A stretch of DNA of 8,105 nt from Roseiarcus sp043784465. Lineage in GTDB: Bacteria > Pseudomonadota > Alphaproteobacteria > Rhizobiales > Beijerinckiaceae. The stretch is from contig JAYVYJ010000039.1 of NCBI GenBank assembly GCA_043784465.1, forward strand, positions 1-8,105, read 5' to 3'. Positions within the stretch are counted from its first letter, which is position 1. The number at the start of each line of letters is the position of its first letter. This document shows, piece after piece, positions 1-7,262 of the stretch. The translations under genes were made by a program, and so were the position numbers. The notes below the pieces were generated by a model. The model saw nothing but the letters and a program-made list of their open reading frames with translations, was not told the origin of the DNA and made no database searches.

Positions 1-290
1 ATCTCCATATACGCTCGAATAATATTATTGCAAGGCCAGTCGTTATTTCACAATGGGCGACGTGACGAGCTGCGCGCTCCCGCAGGTTTGATGGCGATCC
101 TTATCGCGCGCGCTTTCCTGTCGGGCGATCCGACGACGCGTCGAGGCTCGAAGGCGCGACGCTCATATTGCGAGGAAGCCCTCGACAGGTCGATCGCGCG
201 GGGCGCAATGGATTGACGGCCTGTGGGAAGGCGGCCAGCGCATTCGTCGGCGCGAGACCCAATCTGCAATTTGGCGCTCCGTCTCCGGGC
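1..290. other. Region with no recognisable gene
   Basis: This stretch lies downstream of the topoisomerase gene. Short open frames exist on both strands, for example a plus-strand frame from an ATG at 91 to a stop near 216 (41 residues). None has a convincing ribosome binding site, a recognisable domain or a protein-like composition. The arginine- and alanine-rich translations are what GC-rich non-coding DNA usually gives. I see no classical terminator (GC stem plus T run) for the topoisomerase gene. The first ~35 bases are clearly more AT-rich than the rest of the window. A decayed gene cannot be excluded. Confidence 0.5.
18..29. repeat. AT-only perfect palindrome
   Basis: AATAATATTATT is a 12-bp perfect palindrome made only of A and T, in otherwise GC-rich DNA. 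It lies about 260 bp beyond the end of the topoisomerase gene. It could be a protein-binding site, part of a promoter for something left of the window, or chance. Only the palindrome itself is seen; any function is a guess. Confidence 0.35.
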
Positions 291-2663
291 TCAGTTCCAG
301 CCTCGCTCGCGAAATCCGGAGAGATCGACACCGGGCGGCGCATACCATCCGCCCGGGCCGTAACGGGCGCCAAGCTTCATGGCGATTTCCTTGTTGCCAA
401 AGGGAATTTTCAACGGCGTCGCGGACGCTGGATCCGTTGGCGCTGGTCGCAGGGAGGAGTATTCTTGGCCGTTTGTCCGGCGCTTCTTCGAGCGCGCAGG
501 AGGAAACGCCCGCTCGCCCACAACTTCAACGCGGCGCCGGGCGCGCGACGGCGCTGCTTCCGCGCTCGGCGCGCGCGATTTCGCGCCCGAACGTCCAGCG
601 GCGTCGTTGGCGCCATCCGCATCCCTTGGCGTCGCCGACGCCCTCCGAGTTCGCGAAACCGCAGGCTCGTCCTCCGCCTTCCGGACGGCGTGTTCGTTGA
701 GAAAGGCCCGGCAGATGGCGGTCGAAGCCTCGTAACCCGCCGGCGGGCGAATTTTCTTCTGTTGAGCGATGCTGTCGGCGTAGCGCTTCATCGCCGCCGT
801 GGGCGGACAACCCAACTCGCCCTTCGAGCTTCCCCGGGGAAGCGTCGCGCACGCCGCTCCGTCCGCCGTGAGCTTGCCAATGATGCGCCGGGCGACTTCA
901 CAAACCGCGTCAATCGCGCCGATCATCTCCTGTCGGCCGACGACGACTTCGTCCAGCAGACATTCCAGCCGCGCCGTCACGCCCGGATCGACAAGCGCGG
1001 GATCGGCTTGTCTGAGAACGCGGAACAGGGACAGGCCGATCTCGGTGGGGACGAGGTGCTTGCCGTCTGTCGTCAGGAACGCCTGCGTCTTCAGCCCGCC
1101 GATGATGTCCGCGCGGGTCGCCGGCGTGCCTATGCCTTTGGCCTCCTTCAGCCGTTCCCGCAGCACATCGTCAGCGACGAAGCGCCACGCATTCTGCATC
1201 GCCTCGATGAGAGACCCTTCGTTGTAACGCGGCGGAGGCCGGGTCTCCTTGTCCTCGATCTTTGGATCGCGCAGACACGCGTTCTCGCCATTTTTGAGCG
1301 AGGGAAGCCATTGCGCCTCGTCGCCCTTCTCCTCGCTGGGTCGCCAGTCCGGAAAGGCTGCGCGCCAGCCCAAGTCGAGGGATTGGCGCCCCGACGCCCG
1401 AAAATCGAAGCCTTTGACGTCGAGCGTCGCGGTCGTCTGCCGATAGCGAAAGTCGGGCATCAGGTTCGCCAGATAAGCGCGCGCGATCGCGTCGAAGAGT
1501 TTCTTCTCGTCGAGGGAAAGGCGAGGCCAGATCTCCGCCAGCTTGTTCATTCTGTTGACGTTGGGAATGACGGCGTGATGGCTCGTCCCTTCCAGCCCCT
1601 TGTCGTAAAACGTACCGCTCGCGCCCCGACGAATAACCAGCGGGTCAGGCATGGGAATCGCGCCGAACGAGGAGCCCGCACGTAGTCCAGCGACGATAGC
1701 GGGCGCGTCCGCCGTCAGGCCCTCGGGCAGATAGCGCACTTCCGCACGCGGGTAGGTGACGATCTTCTTGCCCTGGCCATCGTAAAGTTCCTGCGCGACC
1801 TCCAGCGTCTTGCTCGCGGACCAACCAAAGCGGGCGCCGCAGAGCTTTTGCAACGAGGGCAAGTCGTGCAGCCTAAGCGGGGCCTGCCGTTTGTCCTCGA
1901 CGCGCACCGCCAGCGCGCCCTCGAAGCCCCGCGCCGCCTCGACGATGTCCTGCGCGCTCTCGCGTTTGACGATTCGCGGCGTGGGCGCATGGCGCATCCG
2001 AAATCGACCGCTCGCGACCTCGGCGGTGACGACCACCTCGAAATAGGCTTCGGACCTGAACGCGCGGATTTCCAGCTCGCGCTGACAGACGATGCCCAGG
2101 GTCGGCGTTTTAACCCGGCCCACGCCGATAACCCCTCTCGCGCCCTTCCCCAGCGTAACCGTCGCAGTGCGGGTGAGCGACAAATTGTAGATCTGATCGG
2201 CCTGCCGGCGCGCGACCGCCGCCGCGTACAGATTGGCGTATTCGGAATTGGGTTTGGCTCGGTCGAAGGCGTCACGGATCGTTCGGGCGTCCTGCGCCGT
2301 GAACAACACGCGCATCACCTGCCCGCGAAAATGGAAATGCTCCAGAATTTCTTGCCCAATCAGTTGACCCTCGCGGTCGCAGTCGGTGGCGAGCCAGACC
2401 CGGTCGGCGCCGCGCAACGCCTCACGAATAGCCCGGAGCTTGGCCATCTTGCCTCCACCTTCCGCCGGACGCGTGCCATAAAGGCCCTCGGGCCGCAGCA
2501 GGATAGGCGTCCACTTTTTCCAGGCTGGCACGGCCTCCTCGGGCTCCATGAGGTCGAGGAGATGTCCTTCGGCGGGCAGAATGACGCCGTAACGGGACCC
2601 GATCGCGGCGCGGACGTCCTGCGCCTGGCTCGTTTTCTCGGTGATGACGATCTGGTCAGCCAT
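291..2663 (-). CDS. topB: DNA topoisomerase III, type IA, plasmid/ICE-type, with DUF5710-like tail
   Basis: This type IA topoisomerase (790 residues from the chosen start) would cut and rejoin one DNA strand to decatenate or relax DNA in the cytoplasm. The TOPRIM domain at about 4-150 has the expected acids: E9 (ITEKTSQA), then D94, D96 and E98 (TDCDREG). The catalytic tyrosine is Y304 in TYPRAEVRYLP, with R306 following. SHHAVIPN (361-368), PPPRYNEGSLIEAM (476-489) and GIGTPATRADII (510-521) are family hallmarks. E. coli TopB is about 650 residues. Here the tail is longer and lacks CxxC zinc fingers: a PTAAMKRYADSIA stretch (621-633), an Ala/Arg/Ser-rich linker (about 665-745), and a DUF5710-like end (LKIPFGNKEIAMKLGARYG, 751-769). 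ATG at 2663 is chosen because family proteins begin just before the IVITEK strand. A TTG at 2723 or an ATG at 2699 would add 20 or 12 unusual residues. The upstream Shine-Dalgarno is weak. Such topoisomerases are common on conjugative elements, but no transfer genes are visible here. Confidence 0.93.
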   Translation of the reverse strand: MADQIVITEKTSQAQDVRAAIGSRYGVILPAEGHLLDLMEPEEAVPAWKKWTPILLRPEGLYGTRPAEGGGKMAKLRAIREALRGADRVWLATDCDREGQLIGQEILEHFHFRGQVMRVLFTAQDARTIRDAFDRAKPNSEYANLYAAAVARRQADQIYNLSLTRTATVTLGKGARGVIGVGRVKTPTLGIVCQRELEIRAFRSEAYFEVVVTAEVASGRFRMRHAPTPRIVKRESAQDIVEAARGFEGALAVRVEDKRQAPLRLHDLPSLQKLCGARFGWSASKTLEVAQELYDGQGKKIVTYPRAEVRYLPEGLTADAPAIVAGLRAGSSFGAIPMPDPLVIRRGASGTFYDKGLEGTSHHAVIPNVNRMNKLAEIWPRLSLDEKKLFDAIARAYLANLMPDFRYRQTTATLDVKGFDFRASGRQSLDLGWRAAFPDWRPSEEKGDEAQWLPSLKNGENACLRDPKIEDKETRPPPRYNEGSLIEAMQNAWRFVADDVLRERLKEAKGIGTPATRADIIGGLKTQAFLTTDGKHLVPTEIGLSLFRVLRQADPALVDPGVTARLECLLDEVVVGRQEMIGAIDAVCEVARRIIGKLTADGAACATLPRGSSKGELGCPPTAAMKRYADSIAQQKKIRPPAGYEASTAICRAFLNEHAVRKAEDEPAVSRTRRASATPRDADGANDAAGRSGAKSRAPSAEAAPSRARRRVEVVGERAFPPARSKKRRTNGQEYSSLRPAPTDPASATPLKIPFGNKEIAMKLGARYGPGGWYAPPGVDLSGFRERGWN

Positions 2664-2880
2664 GAGGCCTGGCCCGGGAGAGTTCTGGCGCAAGAACATA
2701 CCAAGAACAATTGAGATGCGCAAGCCATGCCTGCCGACGCCAGATCGACGGCCGGAACGGACCTGCCCCTTCGTCGGGCCGGCGCCGGCGACCTATAACG
2801 CACTCGTGAGCGCTGCGCCGCTTCTGGAGGGTCACAAGCGGGCTATACACCGAAGCTCTGGGATCGGCTGAGTCCTTGAT
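2664..2880. promoter_or_regulatory. Divergent intergenic region between topoisomerase and efflux operon
   Basis: This spacer should hold the promoters for both divergent genes. I found no strong sigma-70 promoter. The best weak -10-like strings on the plus strand are TATAAC (2794-2799) and TATACA (2844-2849), both without a good -35 box. A GC palindrome sits at 2778-2789. An in-frame TGA at 2869-2871 limits how far upstream the adaptor gene can begin. No TetR, MarR or LysR gene lies here, although RND operons often have a divergent repressor. Confidence 0.45.
2778..2789. repeat. 12-bp GC palindrome in the divergent spacer
   Basis: GCCGGCGCCGGC is a perfect 12-bp palindrome about 90 bp before the adaptor start, next to a weak TATAAC string. 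It could be an operator or a small hairpin, but palindromes of this composition arise easily in GC-rich DNA, so a regulatory role is only a possibility. Confidence 0.3.
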
Positions 2881-4044
2881 ATGACGATCTTCAATGTGAC
2901 GATCTTCAAGAAAGCAACGACGGCGCTCGCCGCCTGTGTCCCTTTATTTGGTTGCCAGCCGGCGCAAACCGCCGCGCCCTCGTCGGCGCCTGCGCCTGCG
3001 GTGGGCGTGGTTAGCGTAGCCGAACGCGGCGTGACGCCGACGCTCGCCTTCATCGGGCGCGTGAAGGCGGTCGAGACCTTTTCCGCCCGTGCGCGCGTCG
3101 AAGGATTCCTCGAAAAGATCGCCTTCAAGGACGGCCAGAATGTGAATGCCGGCGCCCTGCTCTTCCAGATCGAAAAGACCCAATATCAGGCTGCGGTCGA
3201 TCAGGCGCAGGCCAACCTCGCCGCCGCGCAGGCGGTCGCCAGAAACGCGCAACTCGCCTTCGACCGCTCCGCCCAGCTTCTCAACTCCAACGCCGGCACG
3301 CAGGCGAGCGTCGACCAGACGCGCGCCACGCTGGACAGCAACAAGGCGAACGTCCTGCAAAATCAGGCCTTGCTGAGCGTCGTCAAAGAGAACCTCGGCT
3401 ATACCGACATCGTCTCCCCCATCGACGGGCGCATCGGCTTCACGGCGGTGACTCGCGGCAATCTCGTCAACGCCAGCAGCGGGGTGCTGGCGACCGTCGT
3501 CAGCGACGATCCGATTTACGTCGAATTTCCCGTCAGCATGCGCCAGATCGCCGATCTCGCCGCGCAACACCACGGCGACGTCTCGTCGAAGACGGATATC
3601 AAGGTGCGTGCGACGCTCGCCAACGGCAAGCTCTACGATCAGACAGGCGAATGGAGTTTCGTCAGCAACGCGGTCGATCAGCAGACGGACACCGTGTTGG
3701 TTCGCGCGACTTTCGCCAATCCGCAGCGCGCCCTCGTCGACGGCGCCTTCGTGACGCTGAAGGTCGAGGAAGGCGCGCCGCAAAAGCGCCTCGTCATCCC
3801 GCGCGCGTCCCTGCAACTCGATCAGGTCGGCGTCTATGTTCTTGTCGTCGACGACGACAGCAAGGCGCAGATGCGGCGCGTGACGACGGGCGAAGCGGTG
3901 GGCGTCGACATCGCCATCGCCTCGGGCCTCAAAATCGGCGATAAAGTGATTGTCGACGGAATTCAGAAAGTGCGGCCGGGGCTGGTTGTTGCGGCCAGCG
4001 AGGCGGAAGGCGGCGCCAAGCCCGACGCGGAGAGCGTCAAATGA
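2881..4044 (+). CDS. RND efflux periplasmic adaptor (membrane fusion) lipoprotein, MexA/AcrA family
   Basis: This adaptor would link the inner-membrane RND pump encoded next to it to an outer-membrane channel (387 residues). It starts with a lipoprotein signal peptide: K10-K11, a short hydrophobic stretch, then LFGC with C25 as the likely lipidated cysteine. LAAC at C19 is a second possible lipobox. A low-complexity Ala/Pro/Ser linker follows to about 40. The first lipoyl half-motif lies near 72-98 (ARVEGFLEKI to GALLFQIEKT). An alpha-helical hairpin rich in Ala and Gln spans about 100-170. The second lipoyl half is YTDIVSPIDGRIG (174-186), a strong family signature. Beta-barrel and membrane-proximal domains follow to about 370. 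The start is uncertain: ATG at 2881 or GTG at 2896, because a 13-bp duplication repeats the start region, and neither has a good Shine-Dalgarno. The stop overlaps the pump start (ATGA), so the two are translationally coupled. Confidence 0.94.
   Translation: MTIFNVTIFKKATTALAACVPLFGCQPAQTAAPSSAPAPAVGVVSVAERGVTPTLAFIGRVKAVETFSARARVEGFLEKIAFKDGQNVNAGALLFQIEKTQYQAAVDQAQANLAAAQAVARNAQLAFDRSAQLLNSNAGTQASVDQTRATLDSNKANVLQNQALLSVVKENLGYTDIVSPIDGRIGFTAVTRGNLVNASSGVLATVVSDDPIYVEFPVSMRQIADLAAQHHGDVSSKTDIKVRATLANGKLYDQTGEWSFVSNAVDQQTDTVLVRATFANPQRALVDGAFVTLKVEEGAPQKRLVIPRASLQLDQVGVYVLVVDDDSKAQMRRVTTGEAVGVDIAIASGLKIGDKVIVDGIQKVRPGLVVAASEAEGGAKPDAESVK
2882..2909 (+). repeat. Near-tandem 13-bp direct repeat at the adaptor start
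   Basis: TGACGATCTTCAA occurs at 2882-2894 and again at 2897-2909, a period of 15 bp (five codons). The protein begins with two TIF units, MTIFN then VTIFK. The second copy places a GTG in frame at 2896, which could be the original start. The likely origin is a small in-frame tandem duplication. Binding by a regulator is a less likely alternative. Confidence 0.7.
4029..4034 (+). promoter_or_regulatory. Ribosome binding site of the RND pump gene
   Basis: GGAGAG lies six bases before the ATG at 4041, inside the last codons of the adaptor gene. It supports the chosen pump start and fits coupled translation across the ATGA overlap. Confidence 0.7.
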
Positions 4045-7000
4045 TTTCGGCGGTCTTCGTCGATCGGCCACGCCTCGCCTTCGTCATCTCCATCGTCATC
4101 ACGCTCGCGGGCCTGCTGGCGATTTTCTCGATCCCCGTCGCGCAATTTCCTGAGATCGTGCCGCCGCAGGTCACGCTGACCGCGAATTACCCGGGCGCCG
4201 ACGCCGAACTCGTCGAGTCCACCATCGCGCAGCCGATAGAGGCGCAAATCAATGGCGTCGACAATGCAATCTATTATCAGTCGACCAGCGGCGCCGACGG
4301 CACCTACACGCTCAACGTCACCTTCGCGCTGGGGACCAACCCCGACATCGACACCGTCAACGTTCAGAACCGCGCGACGCTGGCGCAACCGCAATTGCCG
4401 ACCGAAGTGTCGCAGCAAGGGCTGTCGATACGCAAGAAATCCGCCGCGCTGTTGCAGGTGCTTACGCTCTATTCGCCCAGGAAAAGCTTCGACCCGCTTT
4501 TCCTGTCCAACTACGCGACAATCAACGTGCTCGACACGCTGGCGCGCCTGAAAGGGGTGGGTCAGGCGAGCCTGTTCGGGCCGCTCGATTATTCGCTGCG
4601 CGTATGGCTCGACCCGTCGCGGCTCGCGGCTTTTTCGCTGACGCCGGCCGACGTCGGCGCGGCGATCAAGGCGCAGAACGTCCCCGCGGCGCTAGGCGTG
4701 ATCGGCGGCGCTCCCGTCGCCAACGATCAGCGCAGCGAGTTCACGGTCAAGACCACGGGCCGCCTCGACAGCGTAGAACTGTTCCAGAACGTCGTGCTGA
4801 AAACCAACGCCAACGGCTCGGCCGTGCGGATCAAGGACATCGCGCGGGTCGAACTCGGCGCCAATTCCTCCGACCGTTACTCCCGCTTCAACGGCGCGCC
4901 GACGGCGGCCATCGGCATCTATCAGTCGCCAGGCGCCAACGCCGTCGACGTGACCAAGGCGGTGCGCGACGCGATGGAGACGCTGAAGCAGCGCTTTCCC
5001 AACGATCTCGAATATTCGGTGTTCTTCGACACGACCGTGTTCGTCAAATCGACCATCGAAGAGGTCGTGCGCACGCTGATCGAAGCGTTCGGGCTGGTCG
5101 GCGTGGTGGTGTTTCTGTTTCTGGGCAAGCTGCGCACGACGCTGATCCCGCTCCTCGCGGTCCCCGTCTCCATTATTGGCGCCTTTGCGGGCATGCTCGT
5201 GGTCGGCTATTCCGCCAATACCGTATCGCTGCTCGCGCTGGTGCTCGCCATCGGCATCGTCGTCGACGACGCCATCGTGGTGATCGAGAACGTCGAGCGG
5301 GTGGTGGAGGAGGAGCCGGATCTTTCCATTCCCGAGGCGACGAAAAAGGCGATGAGCGAGATCACCGCGCCGATCATTGCGATCACGCTGGTGCTGCTCT
5401 CGGTGTTCGTGCCGGTCGCCTTCATTCCCGGCATCAGCGGCCAGTTGTTTCGTCAGTTCGCCGTCGCAGTCTCGATCTCGATGCTGATTTCCGCGCTCAA
5501 CGCGCTGACGTTGAGCCCGGCGCTGTGCTCCCTCCTTATCAGGCGCGGAGCGCCGAGCCGGGGGCCGCTGTCTTATGTGCTCGCCGGCATCGAGCGCACG
5601 CGCGACGGCTACGGCTGGGTGGTGCATCGGCTGGTGCGCTTCTCGATTCTGGGCCTCGTGCTGGCGGTCGGCGCGGTGGCGGCGTCCGGCTATTTGTTCA
5701 CGCTGACGCCGCAGAGCTTTCTGCCCGAAGAGGACCAGGGCGCGTTGTTCGCCGCGATGCGGCTGCCCGAGGGCGCCTCGCTCAACCGGACGGAAGGCGT
5801 GGTCGAACAGGTCGAGGCGACGATCAAGGGCGTCGCCGGCGTCTCGGGGGTCTTGTCGGTCGTCGGGTTCGACTTTCTCGACGGCGTCACATCGCCCAAT
5901 CAGGCGTTTTTTGTGATCCAGCTCGCCCCTTACGACAAGCGCACGGACCCTGCGCAATCGGCGACCGCGATCGTGTCGGCGCTTCGCCCCAAACTCGCGG
6001 CGATCAATCAGGCCGTCGTATTCCCCTTCAATTTGCCGCCGATTCTCGGGCTCGGCTCGACCGGCGGATTCCAGTACATGCTTGAGGCTTTGCAGGGACA
6101 GAAGCCGACCGACGTCGCCGCCGTCTCGCGCGCCCTGCTGGTGGCGGCCAATCAGCAGCCGGAACTTGCGGGCGTCTTCTCGACTTTCTCCGCCGACACG
6201 CCGCAGGTCTATCTCGACGTCGACCGCAATAAGGCGCAGGTGCTCGGCGTCGCGGTGGCGGACGTGTTCAACGCGCTGCAATCGACGATCGGGCGTTTGT
6301 ACATCAACCAGTTCAATCTGTTTGGCCGGGTCTGGCAGGTCAATCTCCAGGCCGACGCGCCCTTCCGCAGCGAAATCGACGATCTGTTCAACGTCTATGC
6401 ACGCGCCAGATCCGGCGCGATGGTGCCGATCCGCGTGCTGGGCGAACCGAAGATCGTGCAAGGTCCGCAGATCGTCACGCGCTACAACGGGTTCCGCGCC
6501 GCGCAGATCAACGGCGCCGCCAAGCCCGGCTTCTCCTCCGGGCAGGCGCTCGGCGCGATGGAGCGGCTCTCGGCCTCCACCTTGCCTGCGGGTTATGCGT
6601 ATGAATGGACGGGCGCCGCGCTTCAGGAGAAGGCGGCGGCGGGCGGAACTGGCGTGGTGCTGGGGCTCGCCCTGTTGTTCGCCTATCTGTTTCTGGTCGC
6701 GCTTTACGAGAGCTGGAACATTCCGATCCCCGTGCTGTTGTCGGTCAGCGTCAGCGTGCTGGGCGCCATTCTGGCGCTGTTCTTCGCTGGCCGCAGCTTC
6801 GACGTTTATGCGCAGATCGGCCTCGTCGTGCTCGTCGCGCTCGCCGCCAAGAACGGCATCCTGATCGTCGAATTCGCAGTGGATCAGCGCAAGGCCGGCA
6901 AGTCGGTGCTGGAGGCGGCCGAGCTTGGCGCACGGCTGCGGTTTCGTCCCGTCATGATGACCAGCTTCGCTTTCATCCTCGGCGTCGCGCCGCTGGTGAT

Positions 7001-7172
7001 CGCGGGAGGTGCGGGAGCGGCCAGCCGGCGGGCGGTGGGGACGCCCGTGTTCGGGGGGATGCTTGCGGGCTCGCTGATCGGCGTCTTCGTCATACCGATG
7101 CTTTTCGTGGTGTTCGAGCGGATGCGGACGCGTAACGACGCGCGCAAAAGCCACCCGCCGAATGGGATATAG
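4041..7172 (+). CDS. RND multidrug efflux pump, HAE1 family (AcrB/MexB/MexF-like permease)
   Basis: This proton-driven inner-membrane transporter (1043 residues, close to AcrB's 1049) would work as a trimer with the adaptor encoded just upstream. The first membrane helix is at about 10-30, followed by the usual IPVAQFPEI. The first periplasmic loop runs to about 335. Helices 2-6 occupy about 340-500. A second large loop (about 555-860) precedes helices 8-12 (about 868-1025). The proton-relay residues are present: D409-D410 in GIVVDDAIVVIENVER, K937 in AAKNGILIVEF, R967 in RFRPVMMTS and T974. These match AcrB D407/D408, K940, R971 and T978. The stretch YINQFNLFGRVWQVNLQAD (754-772) is typical of HAE1 pumps. 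It looks somewhat MexF-like, but that is an impression; the substrate is unknown. The gene looks intact. No outer-membrane factor gene follows, so an unlinked TolC/OprM-like channel is presumed. Confidence 0.95.
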   Translation: MISAVFVDRPRLAFVISIVITLAGLLAIFSIPVAQFPEIVPPQVTLTANYPGADAELVESTIAQPIEAQINGVDNAIYYQSTSGADGTYTLNVTFALGTNPDIDTVNVQNRATLAQPQLPTEVSQQGLSIRKKSAALLQVLTLYSPRKSFDPLFLSNYATINVLDTLARLKGVGQASLFGPLDYSLRVWLDPSRLAAFSLTPADVGAAIKAQNVPAALGVIGGAPVANDQRSEFTVKTTGRLDSVELFQNVVLKTNANGSAVRIKDIARVELGANSSDRYSRFNGAPTAAIGIYQSPGANAVDVTKAVRDAMETLKQRFPNDLEYSVFFDTTVFVKSTIEEVVRTLIEAFGLVGVVVFLFLGKLRTTLIPLLAVPVSIIGAFAGMLVVGYSANTVSLLALVLAIGIVVDDAIVVIENVERVVEEEPDLSIPEATKKAMSEITAPIIAITLVLLSVFVPVAFIPGISGQLFRQFAVAVSISMLISALNALTLSPALCSLLIRRGAPSRGPLSYVLAGIERTRDGYGWVVHRLVRFSILGLVLAVGAVAASGYLFTLTPQSFLPEEDQGALFAAMRLPEGASLNRTEGVVEQVEATIKGVAGVSGVLSVVGFDFLDGVTSPNQAFFVIQLAPYDKRTDPAQSATAIVSALRPKLAAINQAVVFPFNLPPILGLGSTGGFQYMLEALQGQKPTDVAAVSRALLVAANQQPELAGVFSTFSADTPQVYLDVDRNKAQVLGVAVADVFNALQSTIGRLYINQFNLFGRVWQVNLQADAPFRSEIDDLFNVYARARSGAMVPIRVLGEPKIVQGPQIVTRYNGFRAAQINGAAKPGFSSGQALGAMERLSASTLPAGYAYEWTGAALQEKAAAGGTGVVLGLALLFAYLFLVALYESWNIPIPVLLSVSVSVLGAILALFFAGRSFDVYAQIGLVVLVALAAKNGILIVEFAVDQRKAGKSVLEAAELGARLRFRPVMMTSFAFILGVAPLVIAGGAGAASRRAVGTPVFGGMLAGSLIGVFVIPMLFVVFERMRTRNDARKSHPPNGI

Positions 7173-7197
7173 GGAACTTCACGGAGTGTGATAAGTT
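7173..7197 (+). promoter_or_regulatory. Candidate EcfG-type (general stress response) promoter before the kinase gene
   Basis: GGAAC at 7173-7177 is followed after 16 bases by AGTT at 7194-7197. The alphaproteobacterial EcfG consensus is GGAAC, 16-17 bases, then cGTT. Only the first, weaker base of the -10 differs. The site begins one base after the pump stop codon and would give a leader of about 80 bases. An overlapping TATAAT (7206-7211) could serve sigma-70 instead, but it has no good -35 box. Confidence 0.45.
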
Positions 7198-7240
7198 CGT
7201 TAGGATATAATGATGTGCGCTTCCACTTATGCCGAGTTAT

Positions 7241-7259
7241 GGCTCTCGCTTCGCGAGCC
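7241..7259 (+). other. Leader hairpin 1
   Basis: CTCGC (7245-7249) and GCGAG (7253-7257) form a perfect 5-bp stem around a TTC loop. GG and CC on the outside can extend it past a two-base bulge. No T run follows, so it is not a typical intrinsic terminator for the efflux operon, although it lies 70 bases after the pump stop. Confidence 0.45.
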
Positions 7260-7262
7260 TCC

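Noticed and set aside
140..186. Inverted repeat GTCGAGG / CCTCGAC at 140-146 and 180-186
   Set aside because: Only seven bases long with 33 bases between the arms, in GC-rich DNA where TCGA-type strings are frequent; likely chance.
168..1685. Long plus-strand open frame (505 codons) opposite the topoisomerase gene
   Set aside because: It lies entirely antisense to a gene with clear family motifs, has arginine-rich composition and no recognisable domain. GC-rich codon bias creates such shadow frames.
1848..2714. Plus-strand open frame (288 codons) opposite the 5' part of the topoisomerase gene
   Set aside because: Antisense shadow of the TOPRIM region, with no domain or good start signal.
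2754..2758. Second GGAAC in the divergent spacer as an EcfG promoter
   Set aside because: There is no GTT at 16-17 bases downstream.
2944..4071. Minus-strand open frame (375 codons) opposite the adaptor gene
   Set aside because: Its composition is rich in R, D, H and G, typical of the antisense of GC-rich coding DNA. The plus strand carries unmistakable adaptor motifs.
4692..7154. Very long minus-strand open frame (820 codons) opposite the RND pump
   Set aside because: Length alone is impressive, but the translation is a low-complexity H/R/D/E-rich shadow and the pump is fully supported on the other strand.
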